This document shows, piece after piece, positions 1-6,162 of a stretch of DNA of 11,790 nt. Under the pieces are notes generated by a model. The model was not told the origin of the DNA, made no database searches, and saw only the letters and a program-made list of their open reading frames with translations. Within the stretch, counting starts at the first letter, position 1. Each line of letters starts with the position of its first letter. Source of the stretch: Candidatus Gastranaerophilales bacterium (GTDB lineage: Bacteria > Cyanobacteriota > Vampirovibrionia > Gastranaerophilales > Gastranaerophilaceae); contig JAJQFK010000176.1 of assembly GCA_021201175.1 (NCBI GenBank), forward strand, positions 1 to 11,790, given 5' to 3'. A program made the translations under genes and the position numbers.

Positions 1-1
1 T

Positions 2-145
2 TTTAATAATAGCAAAAAAGAACAGAGATCCTTAATTAAGATTAGTAATTCAAACCAAAATTATACTTATACCTTAATGCCGTTTGAAATTAAGAACATT
101 GTAATAAAAAATAAATATATTGATTTTAATGTATTTTCAAGCTAA
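2..145 (+). CDS. Possible C-terminal end of an upstream gene (partial at window edge)
   Basis: One frame stays open from the window edge for 47 codons to a TAA at 143-145. At about 75% A+T an open stretch this long would arise by chance only about 1% of the time (my estimate). The translation has a beta-strand-like stretch around TYTLMPFEIKNIVIK, which resembles the last strand of beta-sandwich tails in some glycoside hydrolases, where a PFEIK-type ending is common. That family link is a weak guess. The start lies outside the window. The predicted fabF promoter overlaps the stop codon. The open frame could still be chance. Confidence 0.4.
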   Translation, partial: FNNSKKEQRSLIKISNSNQNYTYTLMPFEIKNIVIKNKYIDFNVFSS

Positions 146-148
146 TAT
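120..148 (+). promoter_or_regulatory. Predicted sigma-70 type promoter of fabF
   Basis: TTGATT at 120-125 and TAATAT at 143-148 are separated by exactly 17 bases, preceded by an A/T-rich tract that could act as an UP element. Transcription would start near 155, giving fabF a leader of about 75 nt with no obvious structure. A good ribosome binding site, GGAGG at 216-220, sits 10 nt before the fabF ATG. Confidence 0.5.
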
Positions 149-230
149 CAAAGAGTAGGCATAATCTTTGGATTAAGATAGTTACAGAAAAATAAAGAAG
201 TTTTTTTCTGCCCTTGGAGGATAAAATAAG

Positions 231-1478
231 ATGTCAAAAAGACGTGTAGTTATAACAGGCATGGGATGTGTAACACCATACGGAATAGGTGTAGATTTAT
301 TATGGACAAACTTAAAAAACGGTAAAAGCGGGATTAAAGAACATAATCTTGATAAATCAAAACATCTTGTAAAAATAGCAGGACAAGTTCCGACAGATAT
401 AGATATTGATTCTTACATAGATTCAAAAGAGGCAAAAAGACTTGATAAAAGTATAATATATGCATTAATAGCATCAGAAGAAGCCCTAAGAGATTCAAAG
501 CTTGATTTGGAAGTTGAGGACAGAACACGAATAGGCACAATAGTTTCTACAGCGGCTGGCGGTCTTGTTGTTGTAACAACAGGGTATAAAGAAATGATGG
601 CACGCGGATTCCATAAATGCTCTCCGTTCACAGTTCCAATGATGATAGCAAATATGGCTTCCGGAAAAGTATCAATAAAATATGGTTTCCATGGACCAAG
701 TAAGGCTGTATTATCGGCATGTGCAACAGGCGCACATTCCGTAGGAGATTCATTCAGAACAATCCAATATGGTGATGCCGATATAATGTTTGCCGGCGGA
801 GCTGAATCAAGTGTATGCGATTTTGGTATCGGCGCCTTTACAAGTGCACGAACACTCTCTAAAAGTAACAGACCTCCGGAAGAAGTATCAAGACCCTATG
901 ATAAAGATAGGGACGGTTTCGTTTTAAGTGAAGGCGGTGCAGTATTGGTATTAGAAGAAATGGAGCACGCCATTGCGCGCGGTGCAAGAATTTATGCAGA
1001 AATTACAGCATACGGACAAAGTTCTGATGCCTATGATATGGTTGCACCGGATCCAGAAGGACGCGGCGCAGAATTAGCTATAAGAAATTGTTTAAAGGAA
1101 GGTAATAAAACACCGGAAGAAATTGATTATATAAATATGCATGGAACAAGCACACACCTTGGTGATTTAGCAGAATCAAAAACTGTTGCAAGAATTTTTG
1201 GCGACAGAAGTACAAATAAAAACTTGTGTGTAAGTTCAACAAAATCAATGACAGGACACATGTTAGGCGCCGCAGGAAGCGCAGAAGCTATTGTTGCAAT
1301 TAAAACAATAACAGATGGTATTGTTCCGCCTACAATTAATATAGTAAATTTAGACCCTGAAGTTGCCGACTTAGATTATGTTGCAAATACCGCCAAAGAA
1401 AAAAATGTAAAAACCGCACTTTCTAATTCTTTTGGATTTGGCGGTCATAATGCGGTATTAATGTTTGAAAAAGTATAA
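231..1478 (+). CDS. fabF: Beta-ketoacyl-ACP synthase II
   Basis: This cytosolic condensing enzyme of type II fatty acid synthesis extends acyl-ACP by two carbons using malonyl-ACP, with loss of CO2. At 415 residues it has the usual full FabF length. The Cys-His-His triad is complete: Cys164 in SACATGAHS, His304 in NMHGTSTHLGD and His343 in TKSMTGHMLGAAG, with the conserved Lys338 just before. The C-terminal NSFGFGGHNA loop (399-407) carries the Phe gate of the family. The ATG is supported by GGAGG ten bases upstream. No acpP or other fab gene is adjacent and the next gene points the other way, so it appears to be transcribed alone. The triad and the FGFGGHN loop favour FabF; FabB is less likely, and FabH differs throughout. 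Confidence 0.96.
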   Translation: MSKRRVVITGMGCVTPYGIGVDLLWTNLKNGKSGIKEHNLDKSKHLVKIAGQVPTDIDIDSYIDSKEAKRLDKSIIYALIASEEALRDSKLDLEVEDRTRIGTIVSTAAGGLVVVTTGYKEMMARGFHKCSPFTVPMMIANMASGKVSIKYGFHGPSKAVLSACATGAHSVGDSFRTIQYGDADIMFAGGAESSVCDFGIGAFTSARTLSKSNRPPEEVSRPYDKDRDGFVLSEGGAVLVLEEMEHAIARGARIYAEITAYGQSSDAYDMVAPDPEGRGAELAIRNCLKEGNKTPEEIDYINMHGTSTHLGDLAESKTVARIFGDRSTNKNLCVSSTKSMTGHMLGAAGSAEAIVAIKTITDGIVPPTINIVNLDPEVADLDYVANTAKEKNVKTALSNSFGFGGHNAVLMFEKV

Positions 1479-1500
1479 ATTACAAGTTCGGGTTGTATTT
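1477..1500 (+). terminator. Weak terminator-like hairpin after fabF
   Basis: TACAA (1481-1485) and TTGTA (1493-1497) form a five-pair stem around a 7-nt loop, followed by TTT. The hairpin begins at the fabF stop codon. The stem is short and A+T-rich, so it is weak evidence. A second weak candidate, AAAGC (1518-1522) with GCTTT (1537-1541), lies closer to the end of the convergent XRE gene. Confidence 0.25.
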
Positions 1501-1543
1501 GGGGCTTAAGGAATTTTAAAGCTAATCAGAATTTTCGCTTTTT

Positions 1544-1861
1544 CTAATTATCTAAAACTATAACAATTTTATATATTATCTTTAATAAACCGGGATTGTT
1601 TTTTAATCTCGTAGCTATTTCATTTATAGAATCTTTTTCATTAATTTCAGAATATTTAAAATCAAATAAAACGTTTGGAGTAATATTCAATGCACGACAC
1701 AAATCATCAAGTGTTTCTGCTGAAACGAAATTGTTACCAAGTTCAATCTGACTAAGGCTTTTTGGAGAAAGATTTATTTTTTCGGCAAGTGCTTCCTGCG
1801 TGAGTGCGCGGCTTATTCTTATTTCTCTTATCCTATTTCCTAAATTTTTTTTCGTATTCAT
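1544..1861 (-). CDS. XRE-family helix-turn-helix transcriptional regulator (first copy)
   Basis: A small DNA-binding protein of 105 residues. Residues 6-66 are a Cro/C1-type HTH domain: LGNRIREIR opens it, TQEALAEKINLSPKSLSQIELG (21-42) is the helix-turn-helix core, and AETLDDLCRALNITPNVLF closes it. The C-terminal 35 residues are a short helical tail without a recognisable ligand domain. An AAGGTA sequence 5 nt upstream supports the ATG. It is divergent from the pilin-like gene at 1962 across 100 bp and convergent with fabF. Inference: it controls itself and the neighbouring pilin gene. The pairing is repeated at 10438-11499. It is not a clear antitoxin, since no toxin-like partner is beside it. 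Confidence 0.85.
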   Translation of the reverse strand: MNTKKNLGNRIREIRISRALTQEALAEKINLSPKSLSQIELGNNFVSAETLDDLCRALNITPNVLFDFKYSEINEKDSINEIATRLKNNPGLLKIIYKIVIVLDN

Positions 1862-1900
1862 AATATTACCTTAATATACTTTGAGTAAGAATAACACACA

Positions 1901-1929
1901 TTGACAACAGGATTATTCCATTATAGAAT
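1901..1929 (+). promoter_or_regulatory. Near-consensus promoter of the first pilin-like gene, with a flanking inverted repeat
   Basis: TTGACA (1901-1906) and TAGAAT (1924-1929) are separated by exactly 17 bases, so the -35 is perfect and the -10 has five of six consensus bases. Transcription would begin near 1936 and give a short leader. GAATAA (1889-1894) and TTATTC (1913-1918) form an inverted repeat that straddles the -35 box and could be an operator for the divergent XRE protein. In such A+T-rich DNA the repeat may be chance; the promoter is the firmer call. Confidence 0.6.
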
Positions 1930-1961
1930 TGAATTAAAGAATTTAGAATAGGATAATTTAA

Positions 1962-2651
1962 ATGAAAAAAGCTTTTACTCTTTCAGAAGTTTTGATTACC
2001 CTTGTTATCATAGGGGTTATTGCGACTTTGACAATTCCTGCTTTAATGTCAAACTCTAGAGAACAAGAGACTCTTGTAAAATTGAAAAAAGTCTATTCTA
2101 CAATGACAAATGCCGTAAGAATTGCGGAGGTAAAAAAGGGATGTTCAATTGGCTCCTGGTATAATGCAACAAGTAAGAATTCAGCTGAAGAATTTTTTAA
2201 TAATTATTTAAAACCATATTTACAAGTACTAAAAGTTTGTACTAATTATTCCGATTGCGGATATGAAAAATCATCACCCTGGAGTACACTAGCCGGAACA
2301 GATGTAAATTGGCATATAATGGATTCTCCAACAACAAGAAAGTTTTTTTATCTGGCTGATGGTGTTTTTATTGGTGTTCGAACCGGAGATTATGGTGGTG
2401 AAAATGGTACGGCACAATATGGTTCAAATATAAAGTTTATAATAGACCTTAATGGACCAAAGGAGCCTAATACTTATGGGCAAGATGTATTTTATATGAC
2501 AGGAGTAAGTAAAAAAGGACTGGTTCCTTTTTGCTACAAATATACAACAACACAAGTTGACAATGATTGTAAAGAAGGCGGCAATGGTGAGTGCTGTTTA
2601 CAAAAAATTATAAATGACGGTTGGACTTTTAGTAGCGATTATCCATTGTAA
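1962..2651 (+). CDS. Type IV pilin-like / type II pseudopilin-like protein (first copy)
   Basis: Residues 1-28 form a class III (prepilin) signal: two lysines, then Ala4 before Phe5, which gives cleavage between Ala and Phe, Glu9 at mature position +5, and a hydrophobic helix to about residue 28. After processing by a prepilin peptidase the protein should assemble or anchor through that helix, with a globular domain of about 200 residues outside. The domain has six cysteines (61, 93, 99, 191, 203, and the pair 211-212 makes seven in total) and the motif IDLNGPKEPNTYGQD (161-175), shared in form with the second pilin-like protein. No assembly ATPase, PilC or peptidase gene is nearby, so it is a lone pilin-like gene and its exact filament or secretion role is unknown. 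AGGATA lies about 8 nt before the ATG. The stop is 3 bases from the end of convergent hisB. Confidence 0.85.
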   Translation: MKKAFTLSEVLITLVIIGVIATLTIPALMSNSREQETLVKLKKVYSTMTNAVRIAEVKKGCSIGSWYNATSKNSAEEFFNNYLKPYLQVLKVCTNYSDCGYEKSSPWSTLAGTDVNWHIMDSPTTRKFFYLADGVFIGVRTGDYGGENGTAQYGSNIKFIIDLNGPKEPNTYGQDVFYMTGVSKKGLVPFCYKYTTTQVDNDCKEGGNGECCLQKIINDGWTFSSDYPL

Positions 2652-2654
2652 AAC

Positions 2655-3239
2655 TTACAAAATCCCCTTAGTGGAGGGAATAACATTTATGTTTTTCTCA
2701 TCAAGAGTTACTGCCGTTTTTAAAGCCCGTGCAAAAGATTTAAAAACAGCTTCTATTATATGATGGGTATCACAGCCGTCAAGCATTTTTATATGAATAG
2801 TTAACAGTGCAGCCTGTGCCAAACTTGAAAAGAAATGAGGTAATAATACTGTTTCAAAATCCGATGTTTTTTCATCTGAAAGACTAACATCAATTTTAGA
2901 AAATACCCTTCCTGAAACATCAACAACACTTAAAATAAGTGCATCGTCCATCGGTAATATTTTTTCTCCGTATCTTACAATACCTTTTTTATCTCCAAGA
3001 GCTTCTTTTAGCGCACTTCCAAGTGTCAATGCAGTATCCTCAACAATATGATGATTATCTTTATCCAGAGAATTAACTTCAATATTCAGGTCAAAACCGG
3101 CATGATAAGCAAATTGTTCAAGCATATGGTTAAAAAAATTAATTCCGGTTTTTATATTATGCACTCCGGTACCGTCAATATTTAATTCAACCTTAATTTC
3201 AGTTTCAGCTGTTTTTCTGATTTTAACACACTGCCTCAT
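2655..3239 (-). CDS. hisB: Imidazoleglycerol-phosphate dehydratase
   Basis: Converts imidazoleglycerol phosphate to imidazole acetol phosphate, the sixth step of histidine synthesis, in the cytosol with Mn2+. At 194 residues it is the standard monofunctional length, without the N-terminal phosphatase found in E. coli HisB. Visible motifs are FFNHMLEQ (35-42), NHHIVEDT (62-69), DTHHIIEAVFKSFARAL (157-173) and PSTKGIL at the end; the histidines in these motifs are the expected metal ligands. Position 37 is Asn where most family members have Asp (FxDHM). The ATG lies inside the end of the upstream HisC-HAD gene (17-nt overlap), which points to translational coupling. It is the last gene of the five-gene minus-strand run. 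Confidence 0.95.
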   Translation of the reverse strand: MRQCVKIRKTAETEIKVELNIDGTGVHNIKTGINFFNHMLEQFAYHAGFDLNIEVNSLDKDNHHIVEDTALTLGSALKEALGDKKGIVRYGEKILPMDDALILSVVDVSGRVFSKIDVSLSDEKTSDFETVLLPHFFSSLAQAALLTIHIKMLDGCDTHHIIEAVFKSFARALKTAVTLDEKNINVIPSTKGIL

Positions 3240-4956
3240 TTTTTTGCTCCAATATTTCTAATAAATCATTTACAGAATTAATTATAACATTTGCTCCTTT
3301 TTCATGCAGCAATGTTTTCAGTACTTCCGACTTATCCTGCGGAGGAAGTACTCCTATTGCATTATACCCTGCCGCCTTTGCCGCAATTATATCATCTTGT
3401 GTATCACCAAAATAGTAATAGTTGTCAGCAATTGTCATATTTTTTATTTGATTTAATCCAAAAGGATTCGGTTTCTCTTGACCTTTTTCTACATCATCGG
3501 AAGTTAGTATTAAAGAAAAGAATTTAGTTATTTTAAACTTATTTAATGTAAATAAAGCCTCTTTTGCCGGACGTCCGGTATATATTGCAAGATTATAATT
3601 TTTGGAAAGTTTTTCAAATAAATCACTGTTAAACAAAGGTGTTTCATTATTTATCAATCCATTGCCCTCGTTCCAGTATATTTTTTGGAATTCTTCAACT
3701 ATCCGGTTATAAGGGATTTCAATTCCGCTTTTTTTTAGTAAATATTGTGTTAAATCCCAATCATTATTAAGTCCGCCAAGATTTTTTGCAGATTGAATAT
3801 CTTCGGGTGCAGCTTCTTTTCCGGAAAACTTTTTAAATGTACGCGCTATTGCAATCCGGTAAGACTGCCCAGCATCAACAAGCACACCATCCATATCAAA
3901 CACTAAAAACGGTTTTGGCGCTAACACATTTTTAATTTTTTCAACCCCTTTGAATGTCGGAATTGTTACTCTTAAATGATTTTCAAGTTTGGAACCTTTT
4001 TTAAAAAGCTTTACGGCTATATTTTCATTTCTCAATTTATTATATATAAATTCGGATTTCTGCTTAAAATCGACAAGCAAAAAATTGGCTTTAGAATCAT
4101 AGACTACAGCCCCCAATGATTCAAAAAATATTTTTAAATCCTGTCCGGATTTTAAAATATTTTCTCTGATTTTATTAAAATAATCAGCATTTTTAAGCGC
4201 ACAGATTCCGGCTTTCATTGCAAGCGAATTTACACTAAACGGGCTTACTACCTTTTTTAGATTATTAATATTTTCACTGTTACTGATTATATAGCCAAGG
4301 CGCATGCCGGCGAGAGCAAAATCCTTTGAAAAAGATTTCACAATAAAAACATTATCATATCTTTTAACAAAATCCTTATAAGAAACACCTGCATAATTTG
4401 CATAAGTTTCATCTATTATTACAACTTTATCCGGTGATTTATCTAAAATATTTTTTAAATCATTTTCCTCTATAATGTTTCCCGTAGGGTTATTCGGAGA
4501 GGCAAGATACACAATCTTGACAGAAGAATTATCAAGTTCCCTTATAAAATCTGCAACAGGGAATTTCCATTTTTCTTTAAAGGGAACTCTGATAATATTT
4601 CCGCCTTGAATTTGTGCATAAATCACCGGCATTTCAAATGAAATATCAAGCGTAAGCAGTGACTCGCCATTTTCCATATATGTTTGCACAATACTTTGCA
4701 ATGCTTCATCCGCACCGTTTGTTATCTTAATATTTGATATATCAAATCCGTTGAAATCTGCTAATTGCTGTGATAATTCTCCATAAAAAGGATAAAAACT
4801 AACATCAGAAATTTGAGTATTTTTTAAACACTCAAGAACTTCCGGACATGAACCGTAATTATTTTCATTACTATCTATTTTAATATCCCAGAGTCTTTCA
4901 TATAAAGGAACAAAATACCCTGCCATATTTTGTACTGATTTTTTTGGTTTTAACAT
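3223..4956 (-). CDS. hisC: Fusion: histidinol-phosphate aminotransferase (HisC) plus HAD-family phosphatase
   Basis: A 577-residue two-domain protein. Residues 1 to about 345 are a fold-type I PLP aminotransferase of the HisC type: SPNNPTG (153-159), Asp182 in the VVIIDETY strand, the PLP lysine Lys211 in SFSKDFALAGMRLGY, Arg219, and Arg329 in LRVTIPT. Residues about 349-570 are a complete HAD hydrolase: motif I DMDGVLVD (354-361, nucleophile Asp354), motif II Thr460 in YTGRP, motif III Lys495 in EKPNP, and motif IV GDTQDD (517-522). The spacing between motifs I and II fits subfamily IA with a helical cap. HisC makes histidinol phosphate. Inference: the HAD domain is the histidinol-phosphate phosphatase for the next step, supported by fusion and by adjacent hisB. 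The reading frame is continuous. AGGCGG precedes the ATG and overlaps the stop of the upstream gene (8-nt gap). Confidence 0.92.
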   Translation of the reverse strand: MLKPKKSVQNMAGYFVPLYERLWDIKIDSNENNYGSCPEVLECLKNTQISDVSFYPFYGELSQQLADFNGFDISNIKITNGADEALQSIVQTYMENGESLLTLDISFEMPVIYAQIQGGNIIRVPFKEKWKFPVADFIRELDNSSVKIVYLASPNNPTGNIIEENDLKNILDKSPDKVVIIDETYANYAGVSYKDFVKRYDNVFIVKSFSKDFALAGMRLGYIISNSENINNLKKVVSPFSVNSLAMKAGICALKNADYFNKIRENILKSGQDLKIFFESLGAVVYDSKANFLLVDFKQKSEFIYNKLRNENIAVKLFKKGSKLENHLRVTIPTFKGVEKIKNVLAPKPFLVFDMDGVLVDAGQSYRIAIARTFKKFSGKEAAPEDIQSAKNLGGLNNDWDLTQYLLKKSGIEIPYNRIVEEFQKIYWNEGNGLINNETPLFNSDLFEKLSKNYNLAIYTGRPAKEALFTLNKFKITKFFSLILTSDDVEKGQEKPNPFGLNQIKNMTIADNYYYFGDTQDDIIAAKAAGYNAIGVLPPQDKSEVLKTLLHEKGANVIINSVNDLLEILEQKNEAVC

Positions 4957-4964
4957 AATTCCGC

Positions 4965-5717
4965 CTATTTTACATAAAAATCCGCGCTAATATGAACATT
5001 TATTTTTATTTTTCCGGCTTCAACAGGAGTTGATACTGATGATTGTTCGGCGGCATCCTCTATAGCCCCTAATGATTTAGCAGTATAATAACTTCTGTTA
5101 GAAACAACATTATTTGTATTGCACGAAGCGCTCAAACGTTTTATACCGTTTAAAGAAGTACCGGCAGATTGTGCTATAGTGTCAGCTTCCGAGTACAATT
5201 GTTTTATTAAATCAGAATACATATCTTTACAAAGATTTTTATGGTTATCAAGAGTATATGTCAGCCCGTCAGCCTTATTCGCCCCGTTTGCAATTGCGGT
5301 ATCTATGTAATCAGCAATTTTTTTAACATCTTTTGTTTGTACTTTTATTGAATTAATCGCAGTATAATTTTTTATTGTTCGCTTACCGTCTTTTGAATAT
5401 GCATAATTCGGGCGGACTGAAAAACTGTTTGTACTGATAACATCACTTGAATTACCGGAGATTTGTTTCAAGGCTTCTGCAATTTTATTTGAAATAATGT
5501 TATTTTCCGATACAGCTTTCTGTGCATCATCAGCCGTATTTTCAACAGCAAAAGAAACACTTGCCAAATTCGGTTCTACTTCTTTTACAGCAGAATTACT
5601 TAAAGATATATATCCTGTTTCCTTTTGACTTGCTGATACTGCCGCAGCGGCATATTGCGCCGGTATCGCGAGAACGCACAGTAAAAGAGTAAAAAGTTTT
5701 ATTCTTATGTTTTTCAT
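4965..5717 (-). CDS. Secreted SIMPL-domain (DUF541) protein
   Basis: A 250-residue exported protein. Residues 1 to about 26 are a Sec signal peptide: MKNIRIK, then a hydrophobic core, then an Ala-rich end AQYAAAA suitable for signal peptidase I. The remainder matches the SIMPL/DUF541 pattern: an NLASVSFAVENTA strand, an alternating helix with DAQKAVSENN, the DVISTNSFSVRPNYAY segment, an NYTAINSIKVQTKD strand and a second helix rich in Ala. SIMPL proteins are periplasmic or surface proteins of poorly defined role; OmpE/BP26-type members form channel-like oligomers. The start used is at 5717, because AAGGAGAT (5721-5728) lies just before it; the ATG at 5747 would place that site inside the coding sequence. 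One base separates it from the upstream membrane-protein stop. Confidence 0.8.
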   Translation of the reverse strand: MKNIRIKLFTLLLCVLAIPAQYAAAAVSASQKETGYISLSNSAVKEVEPNLASVSFAVENTADDAQKAVSENNIISNKIAEALKQISGNSSDVISTNSFSVRPNYAYSKDGKRTIKNYTAINSIKVQTKDVKKIADYIDTAIANGANKADGLTYTLDNHKNLCKDMYSDLIKQLYSEADTIAQSAGTSLNGIKRLSASCNTNNVVSNRSYYTAKSLGAIEDAAEQSSVSTPVEAGKIKINVHISADFYVK

Positions 5718-5718
5718 T

Positions 5719-6162
5719 TTATCTCCTTGATTCTTCCGTATTTTCATTCTGTGTTGAATCTTTATTAATGTTTTCAGTTTCCTTAGGTTCTTTATTCAAA
5801 AAAGATAAATCTTTAGGATTTAATTCAAAATCCTTAATAATCGCGCGGTCGACATCGCCGGCTTTAATCATCAAGTCACGGATTTGCTCGGGTGAAAGTC
5901 CTTTGTATGAACCGAAACCTATTAATGCTCTCTTGTTATTTAAAGCGTACAAAGACAATGCAATAATAGCCCACAGCATTATTCCCTGATACAAATTCAT
6001 AAAAACGAGGTAATTTGTTTGTTCAAAACACCAATTCCATAATTTCATGCAAACCCAGCCAGGGGAAACAACAAAACCCGCAATTAAACCAAACACAATA
6101 AATACAACTGTTAATATACCCCTAATCCCGTTTATGGTAATTACTCTATAATTTTTATTCAT
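5719..6162 (-). CDS. Small two-TM membrane protein of unknown function
   Basis: I do not recognise this 147-residue protein. Two hydrophobic segments are visible, about residues 14-34 and 52-73, joined by a Trp/Cys-containing loop (SPGWVCMKLWNWCFEQ). A soluble tail follows with the conserved-looking stretch GFGSYKGLSPEQIRDLMIKA (82-101), then an Asp/Asn/Glu/Lys-rich disordered end. Both ends of the TM pair are probably on the cytoplasmic side, since basic residues lie before TM1 and after TM2. It overlaps the end of ligA by 8 nt and is followed after one base by the secreted SIMPL protein, so it is co-expressed with both. A role with the SIMPL protein at the envelope is possible but unproven. 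Confidence 0.75.
   Translation of the reverse strand: MNKNYRVITINGIRGILTVVFIVFGLIAGFVVSPGWVCMKLWNWCFEQTNYLVFMNLYQGIMLWAIIALSLYALNNKRALIGFGSYKGLSPEQIRDLMIKAGDVDRAIIKDFELNPKDLSFLNKEPKETENINKDSTQNENTEESRR
5721..5728 (-). promoter_or_regulatory. Strong ribosome binding site that fixes the SIMPL gene start
   Basis: On the minus strand this reads AAGGAGAT, a near-perfect Shine-Dalgarno sequence ending 3 nt before the ATG at 5717 (5 nt from the end of AAGGAG). It lies within the last codons and stop of the upstream membrane-protein gene, so ribosomes ending there can restart directly. It argues against the ATG ten codons further upstream at 5747. Confidence 0.75.

Noticed and set aside
4965..5717. 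Lipoprotein signal in the SIMPL protein (LLLC)
   Set aside because: The residue before Cys is Leu where a lipobox needs Gly, Ala or Ser, and a good Ala-rich signal peptidase I site follows.
5718..5747. Upstream ATG (5747) as start of the SIMPL gene
   Set aside because: It would add ten charged residues before the signal peptide and place a near-perfect Shine-Dalgarno sequence inside the gene. The ATG at 5717 fits both.
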